DNA from: Bin87 sp965203985
Lineage (GTDB): Bacteria; Chloroflexota; Dehalococcoidia; Lucifugimonadales; UBA3495
Direction: 5' to 3'
Length of the DNA: 64,000 bases
Assembly (NCBI GenBank): GCA_965203985.1
Contig: CBDBDS010000013.1
Span: 868,001-932,000 of the forward strand
A program made the translations under genes and the position numbers. Below, piece after piece: positions 8,014 to 15,819 of the stretch (the stretch's first letter is position 1; the number at the start of each line of letters is the position of its first letter). A model generated the notes under the pieces. That model was given only the letters and a program-made list of their open reading frames with translations. It did no database searches and was not told where the DNA came from.

Positions 8014-8829
8014 TCACGGTTGGTCGCGCTGCGGGATGTGACCGATTATATCGGCTACGGCGGCGGCTATTTCGCGGGACAATAGTTGCCGGTCGCGCAA
8101 AGGCGGCTGGTCATCTTCATACCGCCCGGGCCCGGCGTAAGCGGTGAGGCTTTGCCAGTTCATTCCGGGGGCTTGGAAATCCTGGCCCAGCACCTCCTGG
8201 ATCCGGCTGATCAATATCCGCAGGTTGTGGCCATCGCGCCCGCCGCTGGGATAGGTTTCGCCGTGGGCGGCGATGAGGGCCTTGTAAGCGTGCTCCAGCG
8301 CTTGTTGACCAAAGTACCCTATTGCACGATCCGACGCTCGGTGGTTGGCCACCAGGACTTCCAGGTCCGTCACTGCTTCCTGCGCGCTGCGCAACCTGGC
8401 GTCCACGTCGTCCCAGTTGACGGCTTCTTCGTCAAACCCGGCGTCGCTGCTGGTCGTGCCGCCATCCATGATTGGCTTTCCTTCCTTGGCTATGGAGTTG
8501 GCCAGCGTGTTCTTCTTGACCCTTCCGGCCCGAAGCTCCGTGACGGTGAGGAACGACACATCCGTGGAGGGTGAGTTGGGGTGCAAGGCAACGGCGGCGC
8601 GGGCTGCGATGTCATCAACGTCCAACCGTCGGTTCTCAGGCACCGGGTCGTCGGTAATGATAGCGATGTCGATGTCGGAGTCGGGTTGATGGGTGCCGCG
8701 TGCACGGGATCCGAACAAGATTGCCTGGACGGGCTGCACCTGGTCGAAGACGGCGCGGACCACCGCCAAGGCGTTGCTGTCCGCTTCTGCCAGTGGGAGC
8801 TGCTGGGTGGCGCGCGATTTGAGCGTCAT
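8014..8829 (-). CDS. Fused MNT nucleotidyltransferase - HEPN protein
   Basis: 271 residues. The N-terminal minimal nucleotidyltransferase has a complete GSX10DXD motif (G40-S41, D52, D54 in 'FGSRARG...DSDIDI'). The C-terminal HEPN domain (about 150-270) contains 'YFGQQALEHAYKALIA' and 'GRDGHNLRILI', as in PF05168. Usually these are two genes, with the MNT antitoxin modifying the HEPN RNase toxin; here they are one chain. The start at 8829 excludes an upstream extension that would overlap the Rieske beta gene. The ribosome site is weak. It could be a self-neutralised toxin-antitoxin or a nucleotidyltransferase of another role. Confidence 0.75.
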   Translation of the reverse strand: MTLKSRATQQLPLAEADSNALAVVRAVFDQVQPVQAILFGSRARGTHQPDSDIDIAIITDDPVPENRRLDVDDIAARAAVALHPNSPSTDVSFLTVTELRAGRVKKNTLANSIAKEGKPIMDGGTTSSDAGFDEEAVNWDDVDARLRSAQEAVTDLEVLVANHRASDRAIGYFGQQALEHAYKALIAAHGETYPSGGRDGHNLRILISRIQEVLGQDFQAPGMNWQSLTAYAGPGRYEDDQPPLRDRQLLSREIAAAVADIIGHIPQRDQP

Positions 8830-8864
8830 CCCGTGCCTCGCGTTGGTCTCGAAACCGGGCCGGT

Positions 8865-9410
8865 TCAGAAAAAGAACGTCAGGTTCTTGGCGAGGAGCAC
8901 GTTCTGGTCGAGGAAGACCTGCCGCTGGGCGATGCGCCACCGGCCATCCACCCGGCGCAGCCGGTCCTCGCGGCGGCCCACCAGGATGTCGGTCTCGGTG
9001 GCGACGCGGTTGCGGTAGATGATGAACCGGCAGCGGAGGGACACCTCCCCGGCGTCGGCTGCGCTGGGCGTCGCCTCCGTGATTTCGACGTTGGTTACCA
9101 GGTGAGAGAGGCGGGACAGGGGTTCCTCGGCCCAGTGGACGCCGGTGAGGATCTGCCGGACCCGCTGGGTCAGGGTCACTTTGCCCTCGTCGAACCAGTT
9201 GATGTCCTGGCCCTCGCGGGTGAACTCCCGTTCCAGCTCACCGAACTTGACGTTGCGGCGCATGGGCACCCAGTAGCGGACGTCGTCGGTGAGCAGGTCC
9301 AGCCACTCCTCGTACTGCCGGTCATCCAGCAGGTTGGCCTCGTGGTACAGGAACGCCTCGACGTCCTGCTTGAGCAGGAGCATCGCCAGCGGGTCGTTGG
9401 CAACAACCAT
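8865..9410 (-). CDS. Aromatic-ring-hydroxylating dioxygenase beta subunit
   Basis: 181 residues with the SnoaL/NTF2-like fold of Rieske oxygenase small subunits: 'VEAFLYHEANLLDDRQYEEWLDLLTDDVRYWVP', 'LSHLVTNVEI' and a terminal 'FLDQNVLLAKNLTFFF'. It has a structural role in the alpha3beta3 hexamer. The ATG at 9410 has GGAG 7 nt upstream. It follows the alpha subunit gene, with a palindromic repeat in the 139 bp between them. Confidence 0.88.
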   Translation of the reverse strand: MVVANDPLAMLLLKQDVEAFLYHEANLLDDRQYEEWLDLLTDDVRYWVPMRRNVKFGELEREFTREGQDINWFDEGKVTLTQRVRQILTGVHWAEEPLSRLSHLVTNVEITEATPSAADAGEVSLRCRFIIYRNRVATETDILVGRREDRLRRVDGRWRIAQRQVFLDQNVLLAKNLTFFF

Positions 9411-9430
9411 AATGTCTCCGACAATCACAC

Positions 9431-9526
9431 CGTCGTTCCTGCGAAGGCAGGAACCCAGAAAATCCCTGCGACAGGAACGTTATACAGATTTATGCCCACT
9501 GGATTCCCGCTTTCGCGGGAATGACG
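9431..9526. repeat. Repeat C copy 1 (TTCCCGCGAAAGCGGGAA type)
   Basis: An inverted repeat of about 96 bp. The left part is CGTCGTTCCTGCGAAGGCAGGAAC and the right part is GGATTCCCGCTTTCGCGGGAATGACG. Each end is itself a hairpin. It lies between the Rieske alpha and beta genes and may affect their relative expression. A second copy is at 33602-33704. Confidence 0.75.
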
Positions 9527-9549
9527 GTAACTGTATTTGTTAACACTCT

Positions 9550-10926
9550 CTAACAGGCCGAGCCGTTGTTGCGCCAGGTGGCCAGTTCGTCCCAGTCGCG
9601 AGCGGCCATGAACTCGCGCCAGCGGCTGTAGAAGCCACGCTGGTTCTGCTCGCCGGCGCGGGCTTTGGTGGTGTCGAGGACGGTGCCGTCGAGTTTCAAG
9701 CCGCCATCCTCGAAGTCGGTTACCGCGTAGCCCATGCCCATCTGGTAGTTGTAGTCGTAGCGGCGGGCCATGGCGCCCCGACTGGCGGCGTGGGCGTAGT
9801 TCCAGTTCTCCATGTCATCCTGCTCGGTCAGACCGGCGGGACCGGAGTAGCGGATGTAGTACTGGCGCAGGAACTCCTTGACCTCCGGCGGCGCGGAGGC
9901 GTCCACCAGGAACCAGCGCCAGACTTCGGTCTGGTCGGGGCCGCGCGGATGCCACACGGCGATGCTGCGGGGCTGCCGGGGCAGGTAGGACATATTGGGG
10001 AAGATGGTACCCGGGCCGGCCAGGATGCGCCACAGCTGGCCCTGCCGCTCCTTGCGGGCGATCTCGCACTGGTAGAAATACTCGGAGACGATGGGGTCGT
10101 TCTGGTAGGACGGAACCGGCTGGGCATCCTCGGGTCGGAGGAACATGACGGTGCCATGACCGCGCTCCGGGAAGGAGACGTCCAGGGACTTGGCGCCCTC
10201 CCGCTCGCTGTTGTCGCGGCGGCCCTGACCGGAGGGGCCGATGCCGACGAGATCAACGGAGCGGTGGCTGATGTTGTGGTAGCGGTCGCCGATGAAGTTC
10301 TCGGCGGGGAACTTCCAGTTGCTGGGCACCATCCACTTCTCGATGCCGCCGATGATCTCGGTGCCGCCCTCGGTTCCATCCCAACCGTCGAACAGGATGT
10401 CGAGGTAGGTGCGGAAACCGCCGATGTACTCCAGGAAGTCGGGGGCGTTGGCGTCCCAGGTGGCCCAGATGCCGCCTTTGTAGTTGACCATCCGGGGCAC
10501 GCATATCAGACCCCACTGGGACTTGTCCAGCTCCTCGTGGTAGGCGTCCTTATAGAAGGGCACGCCGACCAGGGCGCCGTCGGTGGCGAAGCTCCAGCCG
10601 TGGTAGGGGCAGGTGAAGATGGGAGTGTTGCCTTCGTCGTAGCGGCACACCTTCATGCCCCGGTGCATGCAGGAGTTGAGGAACACGTGGATCTCGCCCT
10701 GGCGGTCGCGGCACAGGATCACCGACTCCTCGCCCATGGAGGACACGAAGAAGTCGCCGGGCTTGGAGACCTGGCTTTCGTGTCCGACGAAGAGCCAGGC
10801 GCGGGTGAAGATGCGATCCTGTTCCTCGGCGTAGATGTCGGAATTTACGAAGATCTCGCGGCTGACCATACCGTTGTCGCGGTCAACCAGGCCGCTGTAA
10901 CTGCTGGGCTGGAAAGTAATCGCCAT
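9550..10926 (-). CDS. Rieske oxygenase alpha subunit
   Basis: 458 residues. The N-terminal Rieske [2Fe-2S] domain has C86-M-H88 and C106-P-Y-H109. The catalytic mononuclear-iron domain has the signature 'GDRYHNISH', giving the two His ligands, and a downstream acidic region ('EQDDMENW'). The enzyme would add O2 to an aromatic or heteroaromatic substrate using electrons from a ferredoxin/reductase not encoded here. ATG at 10926 has GGAGGGG 7 nt upstream. The beta subunit follows. The substrate cannot be predicted. Confidence 0.92.
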   Translation of the reverse strand: MAITFQPSSYSGLVDRDNGMVSREIFVNSDIYAEEQDRIFTRAWLFVGHESQVSKPGDFFVSSMGEESVILCRDRQGEIHVFLNSCMHRGMKVCRYDEGNTPIFTCPYHGWSFATDGALVGVPFYKDAYHEELDKSQWGLICVPRMVNYKGGIWATWDANAPDFLEYIGGFRTYLDILFDGWDGTEGGTEIIGGIEKWMVPSNWKFPAENFIGDRYHNISHRSVDLVGIGPSGQGRRDNSEREGAKSLDVSFPERGHGTVMFLRPEDAQPVPSYQNDPIVSEYFYQCEIARKERQGQLWRILAGPGTIFPNMSYLPRQPRSIAVWHPRGPDQTEVWRWFLVDASAPPEVKEFLRQYYIRYSGPAGLTEQDDMENWNYAHAASRGAMARRYDYNYQMGMGYAVTDFEDGGLKLDGTVLDTTKARAGEQNQRGFYSRWREFMAARDWDELATWRNNGSAC

Positions 10927-11129
10927 GTTGTCCCCTCCGGGCGCGGCTTGCATAGCCGAATGGTATCACACCGTGTGCGTTGGGTGTTTTCCCGCGGGCT
11001 ATTCCTTTGGGTATGTCGGCGAGATGCGCTCACCATCAAGAGTGCGGAATAATAGTGACATTCCCACACAGCCGGCCGGCTCCGGTTATTGCTACGCTGT
11101 CACGAAAGGAATTTTGTCGGGCTGGTACA

Positions 11130-11519
11130 ATGGGAACGAACGAGGGCAATCGGTCAACCTGGAGATTTGTCGATGGTTCACTGTCCGTAACGGCCAGTAT
11201 GGCTATCGCGGTGGCAATCAGTTATTGCCAGAGTTGTGCCGGGTTATGGGGCATCGGATTCTTCAAAGGGCTGACCGAAAAGGACGATGGCGTGATCATA
11301 CTGGGGACGCTGCTGCTGTTCCCCGCCACGGTCGCGCTATATGGAGTTTTGCAGATGTGGTTCGCCGCCAAAGAAGCCGTTGAAAAACGGGCCATGGAGA
11401 GAGGGCGCCGCCAGGAGCGGGAACGCATCAAAAAGGTGCTGGCGGAACGCGGGATGCCTCCCCCGGAAATCGCCAGCATTCTTGCCGACGAATCTGACGC
11501 CGACCGGCCGCAGCGGTAG
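11130..11519 (+). CDS. Membrane protein with duplicated C-terminal module, copy 1
   Basis: 129 residues. It has two hydrophobic segments (about 20-42 and 53-75, 'VIILGTLLLFPATVALYGVL'), then a charged cytoplasmic helix. The last 54 residues ('MWFAAKEAVEKR', 'RERIKKVLAERGMPPPEIASIL') are closely related to the downstream gene at 11563. No strong ribosome site lies before the ATG at 11130. TACAAT overlaps the start region at 11127, so a leaderless or nearly leaderless transcript is possible. The function is unknown. Confidence 0.55.
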   Translation: MGTNEGNRSTWRFVDGSLSVTASMAIAVAISYCQSCAGLWGIGFFKGLTEKDDGVIILGTLLLFPATVALYGVLQMWFAAKEAVEKRAMERGRRQERERIKKVLAERGMPPPEIASILADESDADRPQR

Positions 11520-11562
11520 CGGTCCTGACTCTCTGAATCCGCACGTTGTGAGAGGCCGGCCA

Positions 11563-11820
11563 ATGTGGTTTGCCGCCAAAGAAGCCTATGAGAGAAGACT
11601 TGCCGAAACAAAGCGTCGGGAAGGGTTGTCAGAGGGGTATCGAGGAGGAATTCGAGCAAGCTATCGAGAGGGACTTCGACTGGGCCGCGAGGAGGTTCGC
11701 CGAGAGGAGCGAGAACGCATCAAGCGGGCGCTGGACGAACGGGGGATAACGCTTCCCCCGGAAATCGCCAGCATTATCTTCGACGAACCCGGATCCGACG
11801 TTGAACGGCCGCTGCGATAG
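11563..11820 (+). CDS. Small charged protein, duplicate of the preceding module
   Basis: 85 residues beginning 'MWFAAKEAYERRLAE', and ending 'RERIKRALDERGITLPPEIASII'. It repeats the C-terminal part of the gene at 11130 without its membrane helices, and has an extra Gly/Arg-rich insertion ('EGYRGGIRASYREGLRLGRE'). AGAGG lies 9 nt upstream of the ATG. It looks like a partial tandem duplication. The function is unknown. Confidence 0.5.
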   Translation: MWFAAKEAYERRLAETKRREGLSEGYRGGIRASYREGLRLGREEVRREERERIKRALDERGITLPPEIASIIFDEPGSDVERPLR

Positions 11821-11826
11821 CGAACG

Positions 11827-12720
11827 TTAAGTCGGTCGCAACTCCACGCCACACAGCGCTTCCAGCGCCCGGGCGACTATCGGGTAGCCTTCGTCTCCCA
11901 GGCCGCAGGCCTGCGCTTGCTTGTACAATGCGTCGGCAACGGAGCCGGTTCCTGCCGGCGCGCCCACCCGTTCCGCCAGTTCGCACGCCAATGCTACGTC
12001 CTTGGCCACGATGTCCAGAGTTCCGCCGGCCGCAAACGATCGATTCAGGATGCTGTTGGGTATGGCGTTGAACGCCCGGCTGGCGCCGGCGCTTACGGGC
12101 ACGATCTCGGCCAGGACTGCCGGGTCAACGCCGCCGAGACGAGCGATGAGCATCCCCTCGATGGCGGCGATCAGGTTGGTGTAGCCCATGTATTGCGTGG
12201 CCAGCTTGGCGACGCAGCCGGCGCCGGCCGGCCCGACGTAGAATACCTGGGCGGCGACGGCATCCAGCGTCGTCCGGACAGACTCGAACACAGTCCGCTC
12301 ACCGCCGACCATCATGGTCATCGTGGGCGGACGCCCGCTCACCGGAGCGTCCAGCATGGTCAGGCCGCGTTCTGAGCAGGCGGTGGACACCCGGCGGGCG
12401 ACATCGGGATCGTTGGTGGTGGTGTCCACCAGCACCGCGCCGCCGGCCATGGCGGACAGCACGCCGGCCTCGTTGCCCAGCAGCGCCGATTCCACCTGGG
12501 TTGGGCCGGGCAGGGAGGTCCAGACGATCTGGCAATCGGCCACCGCTTGCTCGGCGCTGTCCGACCCGCGGGCGCCGTGATCCAGCAGCGGTTCCGCCGC
12601 CTCACGCCTGATGTCGTAGACCGCCAGATCTACGCCGGCGTCCAGCAGGCAGCCGGCCATGAGGGTGCCCATGGTGCCGACGCCGATGAATGCTTGCTTG
12701 TTGGGCAGTGCGGCGCTCAT
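11827..12720 (-). CDS. 3-hydroxyisobutyrate dehydrogenase-family NAD(P) oxidoreductase
   Basis: 297 residues. A Rossmann domain starts with 'FIGVGTMGTLMAGCLLDAG' (GxGxxG). The family substrate motif 'LDAPVSGRPP' is present at about 118-127, and the catalytic Lys follows in 'GAGCVAKLATQY'. The C-terminal helical domain covers about 165-295. It would oxidise a beta-hydroxy acid (3-hydroxyisobutyrate, tartronate semialdehyde or similar); the exact substrate is unclear. ATG at 12720 has GAGGTG 5 nt upstream. It lies 15 bp after the DUF3574 lipoprotein gene. Confidence 0.85.
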   Translation of the reverse strand: MSAALPNKQAFIGVGTMGTLMAGCLLDAGVDLAVYDIRREAAEPLLDHGARGSDSAEQAVADCQIVWTSLPGPTQVESALLGNEAGVLSAMAGGAVLVDTTTNDPDVARRVSTACSERGLTMLDAPVSGRPPTMTMMVGGERTVFESVRTTLDAVAAQVFYVGPAGAGCVAKLATQYMGYTNLIAAIEGMLIARLGGVDPAVLAEIVPVSAGASRAFNAIPNSILNRSFAAGGTLDIVAKDVALACELAERVGAPAGTGSVADALYKQAQACGLGDEGYPIVARALEALCGVELRPT

Positions 12721-12735
12721 GCTCACCTCATCCAA

Positions 12736-13164
12736 TCAATAAACTGCGGCGCAGGCCGGCAGCGACGTGTAGAAGACGGCCTGCTGATCAAACTGTGCCT
12801 TGTATATATCGGATATGTTTCGGACGGCAGCGACGCTGTCCTCCACGCCATCGGCGGGGACCAGCACGTTCAACAGCCTGGTGGACTCCCGGTAGAGACG
12901 TCCTTCCGTGGTGTCAAACCACTGGCCGCGAGCGTCGAGCACCGTCAGCCCGTCGGGGAAATGGGGCGTTACCGTGTCCGCCAGGAAAGATTGCCACTCT
13001 TCTTCGGTAAGTGTTACTCCGCTGCCTTTTTCCAGTCCAAAATACACATTGATTTCAGTGAAAAGTTCCATGCCATCGGGACAAACGGTATCGCCGCCGG
13101 CCGCGCAGCCCGCCACAAAGAGCAGGCACGCAACGGCGGCGATGCACGTTGCCGGAAATCGCAT
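12736..13164 (-). CDS. DUF3574-like lipoprotein
   Basis: 142 residues. The signal ends in the lipobox VAGC (Cys20). The mature domain follows DUF3574: 'FTEINVYFGLEKGSGVTLTEEEWQSFL', 'VTPHFPDGLTVLDARGQW', 'RESTRLLNVLVPA'. Family function is not established. It lies five bp upstream of the end of the LLM gene at 13170, in the same direction, and is likely co-transcribed with it. Confidence 0.7.
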   Translation of the reverse strand: MRFPATCIAAVACLLFVAGCAAGGDTVCPDGMELFTEINVYFGLEKGSGVTLTEEEWQSFLADTVTPHFPDGLTVLDARGQWFDTTEGRLYRESTRLLNVLVPADGVEDSVAAVRNISDIYKAQFDQQAVFYTSLPACAAVY

Positions 13165-13169
13165 CGCGC

Positions 13170-14336
13170 CTAGTAGTGGTCCACCAGCGGTATCTCGTGC
13201 AGGGCGGGGATGACCTCACGGCCGATGAGTTCGATGGAGCGCATCACGTCCTCGTGAGCCATGGCGCCCTCGTTGCCGTAGATGTGGAGGAAGCCGGGGT
13301 TGAGGCGTTCGACAATCATGGACAGCTTTTCCCGCACGGTGTCGGGGCTGCCCACGATGATGTTGTTGGCCTCCTGCAGTTCCTCGTAGGTCATCATGCG
13401 GCCAAACCCGCCGGCGCCGGGCAGGGTCCGCTGGATGTTGACCGCCTCACGGGACTGGTACCCGGGCGGGTCGTTGTGCTCGCGGGGGCCGCGGTTGCGG
13501 TGTTCCTGGGTCCAGAGGAACTCGCGGCCGATCTCCTGGGCCTTCTCATCGGTGTCGGCGCAGAAGATCCGCAGCAGGTAGCCGAAGTGCTCGGGGCCGG
13601 GTTCGAACCCGGTCTCCCGGGCGGTGTCGATGTACACGTCCCGCAGGCGGTGGGTATGGTCGAGCAGCGATCCCAGGTTCATGTAGGGGTGCTCGTGTCG
13701 GGCGGCCCACACGACGCTCTCCGGGCTGCTGAATCCGGGGAACCAGATGGGCGGATGAGGCTTCTGCATGGGCAGCACCCAGGGGTTGACCTTCCGGTAG
13801 TGGTAGTACTCGCCTTCATAGCGGAAGGGCCCCGGCTCGGTCCAGCACCTGATGATCAGGTCGTGGGCTTCCTCGAAGCGGTCGCGGTTCTGCGGAGGGG
13901 CGATGCCACCCTGCAGGGTCTCCACCGCAGTGCCCCGCACGAAGCCGGAGATGATGCGTCCGCCGGAGATGCAGTCCAGCATGGCGATTTCCTCGGCCAT
14001 GCGGACGGGGTCGTTGACGGCGATGACGTTGCCCAGGATGGCGATCTTGGCGTTGCGGGTCACCTTGGCGATGACGGCAGCGTCGATGTTGACGGCGGGC
14101 TTCATGCACCAGTACGAGGCGTGGTGCTCGTTGGACATGATGCCGTCGAACCCGTTGTCATCGGCCCAGGTATACTGCTCGTGGTACTGGTTATAGAGGA
14201 TGTGGGCCTTCTCGGGGTCGAAGTGCGAGTTGGAGAAATCCAGGCGCCCCGACTCGTACTGTGACACCTCATCATCGGTGACGTGGCCGTAGGGCTGTTC
14301 GGAAAACCAGAAAACTTCCACATGGTCTTTGGGCAT
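13170..14336 (-). CDS. LLM-class flavin-dependent oxidoreductase
   Basis: 388 residues of the luciferase-like superfamily, closest in layout to the larger LuxA-like monooxygenases: 'WADDNGFDGIMSNEHHASYWCMKPAV', 'TRNAKIAILGNVIAVNDPVRMAEEIAMLDCISGGRIISGFVRG', and 'PPIWFPGFSSPESV'. It probably monooxygenates an organic substrate with FMNH2 from a partner reductase that is not present here. ATG at 14336 has GAGGAGG 6 nt upstream. It is the longest of the three LLM proteins in the window. Confidence 0.87.
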   Translation of the reverse strand: MPKDHVEVFWFSEQPYGHVTDDEVSQYESGRLDFSNSHFDPEKAHILYNQYHEQYTWADDNGFDGIMSNEHHASYWCMKPAVNIDAAVIAKVTRNAKIAILGNVIAVNDPVRMAEEIAMLDCISGGRIISGFVRGTAVETLQGGIAPPQNRDRFEEAHDLIIRCWTEPGPFRYEGEYYHYRKVNPWVLPMQKPHPPIWFPGFSSPESVVWAARHEHPYMNLGSLLDHTHRLRDVYIDTARETGFEPGPEHFGYLLRIFCADTDEKAQEIGREFLWTQEHRNRGPREHNDPPGYQSREAVNIQRTLPGAGGFGRMMTYEELQEANNIIVGSPDTVREKLSMIVERLNPGFLHIYGNEGAMAHEDVMRSIELIGREVIPALHEIPLVDHY

Positions 14337-14640
14337 CAGGAGCCTCCTCGCTGTGGGCCGGCGGAGTCGGGCCGGGTCGCTGGGTCTGGTGGTTGATGGG
14401 CGCAGTATAGGGAGGGGCAGGCGGGGTTGCAAACAGGAGGGTCCGCTTGGACCTGCCGACCAAGCGAGAGAGATTCAGTTATTCGTAAACCGCAAGAGCG
14501 ACACTCGAAGAAAGTCTGTCGGTTGACGGAAATCTACGCGCCCATCGGGCGTAATGATCAGGAGGAGGTTCATCCACTTCGATTGCAGGCCGATCGGCTT
14601 ACCTGATATCCGCACGGTTTGAGGATCTTGACTCTACTGC
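14337..14640. other. Intergenic stretch holding one possible small gene
   Basis: About 300 bp between the LLM gene start and the HEPN gene stop, both on the minus strand. The only coding signal is the 46-codon frame at 14475-14615. A TATACT-like hexamer (minus strand, near 14406) could be the -10 element of the LLM gene. Confidence 0.4.
14475..14615 (-). CDS. Possible 46-residue protein
   Basis: A GTG-initiated frame encoding a peptide that begins 'MRISGKPIGLQSKWMNLLLI' and ends 'LRVSLLRFTNN', with a central 'TPDGRVDFRQPTDF'. The pattern looks protein-like rather than random. There is no ribosome site and no homologue that I recognise. It could equally be the C-terminal remnant of a larger gene. 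Confidence 0.3.
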   Translation of the reverse strand: MRISGKPIGLQSKWMNLLLIITPDGRVDFRQPTDFLRVSLLRFTNN

Positions 14641-15132
14641 TCAACTTCTCCGCACAAATAGCAGGTGCGTGGCGAATCGTCGGCGTTCTTGAAGCGTCGT
14701 AGCCAGGAACGCTTGGGTAGCGTCGCGGGCGCGCCGGATGTTCCGCATGGTCTGCGTTCGGGTCAACGGCGTGGCCGGGTTAGGGTTGTAATCGGCCTCG
14801 TGGCGTTGGGCTTGCAGTTGGATGAAAGTTTCGGCGAAGTCCTGTATGTCGGTGTGGAAAGTTGCCATTCGGCTCGCGTTGAGCATCTGGTTCCGGGCAG
14901 TCCCGTGGTTGAGCACCCGTTGCGTAGCGGTCCATTCTTCGGTTCTGCGAACGGCTGCTCCTGATCCGATCAGCGTGTCCGCGTTGCTGTTGGCGAGTGC
15001 ATGGAACATGGCGTAGTAGGCGGCGCTGTTCGCTTTCCTGAGATGGGTCTGCTGCGGCCTGCCTCTGGTCTCACCGTGTAGCGGCGCCCCGGCCAGCATA
15101 TCGGCCAGTTCGAGCAGTTGCTCCCAGTTCAT
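14641..15132 (-). CDS. HEPN-like protein of a putative toxin-antitoxin pair
   Basis: 163 residues, mostly helical. The segment 'RKANSAAYYAMFHALANSNAD' at about 32-52 is typical of HEPN domains of the AbiV/DUF type. The C-terminus is very basic ('RRARDATQ', 'QERRRFATHLLFVRRS'). HEPN proteins are usually RNases or RNA-binding partners. The gene starts 6 bp after its upstream neighbour (15139-15474) and the two probably form one operon. Confidence 0.6.
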   Translation of the reverse strand: MNWEQLLELADMLAGAPLHGETRGRPQQTHLRKANSAAYYAMFHALANSNADTLIGSGAAVRRTEEWTATQRVLNHGTARNQMLNASRMATFHTDIQDFAETFIQLQAQRHEADYNPNPATPLTRTQTMRNIRRARDATQAFLATTLQERRRFATHLLFVRRS

Positions 15133-15138
15133 GCGTTG

Positions 15139-15474
15139 CTACTCCGCGTAGTATTCAGGGTTTGACATCTCTGACCACTCTCTGTATTCGGTGGCTTCGA
15201 CGTAAGATTCCGTCGTGAGGTGGACGCCCCACTTCGCGAGATTGTCTCGGTTCCTTCTCTTGAAACCGTTCAGCCACGCCGGGTCCAGGAGGTCGCCGTT
15301 CCCGGAGTAGACGACCACGATGTGGTGGTATGGGTCTCCGTATTGATCCTCACCCGGCGTGATCCTGACTTCGTCGATCGAGATGCCTTCGGTGGCGATG
15401 TGCTCCAGGTCCTGGAGGACGATCTGAGCTACGCTTTGTTCGGCCTCGGGGCTCAGTATTTCTGCTGCTGTCAT
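15139..15474 (-). CDS. Small acidic partner of the HEPN gene
   Basis: 111 residues, with ATG at 15474 and GGAGG 4-5 nt upstream. The centre predicts alternating strands ('GISIDEVRITPGEDQYGDPYHHIVVVYSG'). The C-terminus is acidic ('EYREWSEMSNPEYYAE'). It lacks an MNT GSX10DXD motif. Its position just upstream of a HEPN gene suggests an antitoxin-like or substrate-recognition partner. No family is recognised. Confidence 0.5.
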   Translation of the reverse strand: MTAAEILSPEAEQSVAQIVLQDLEHIATEGISIDEVRITPGEDQYGDPYHHIVVVYSGNGDLLDPAWLNGFKRRNRDNLAKWGVHLTTESYVEATEYREWSEMSNPEYYAE

Positions 15475-15819
15475 GGAGCCTCCGGTGTCTCGGGGCACAC
15501 TGGTGATAGTGGTTGAGCGGTCCATCAGGGGCGGCTGTCTTGTCGAGTGTCACCATCCTGTCTGCCTTGCATTGTATCAAGTGGAGACTCTCGGGCAATG
15601 ACGGTATGAGGCAAATATTTGGGAGGAGGGATCAATTGCCACGTTCGTCAATGCGCTGGTCCACCTCCGGCCAAGCTACCGTGAGACGGAACAGAGAAGT
15701 TCCTCACCTGAGCGCCGCGTTTGACGCCCCTTGTTGCCCGTGATACGCTTTGCTCACTATGAGAACGTGGGGATTCCGCGCGGAGTTCCCGTTACTTGCG
15801 CTGTTCAGGAGTGAGCACG
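15475..15819. other. Gene-free stretch upstream of the IscA-like gene
   Basis: No convincing gene on either strand. The only supported signal is a sigma-70-type promoter at 15721-15749. The region separates the minus-strand HEPN pair from the plus-strand IscA-like gene. Confidence 0.5.
15721..15749 (+). promoter_or_regulatory. Sigma-70-like promoter of the IscA-like gene
   Basis: TTGACG at 15721-15726 and TACGCT at 15744-15749 have exactly 17 bp between them. The start codon is about 70 nt downstream. Confidence 0.5.

Noticed and set aside
9790..11052. 420-codon plus-strand frame opposite the Rieske alpha gene
   Set aside because: Shadow of the Rieske gene, whose Fe-S and iron motifs are intact; no ribosome site or domain in the antisense frame.
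13590..13625. tRNA T-loop-like GGTTCGAACCC
   Set aside because: It lies inside the LLM gene's coding sequence, with no acceptor stem or anticodon arm around it.
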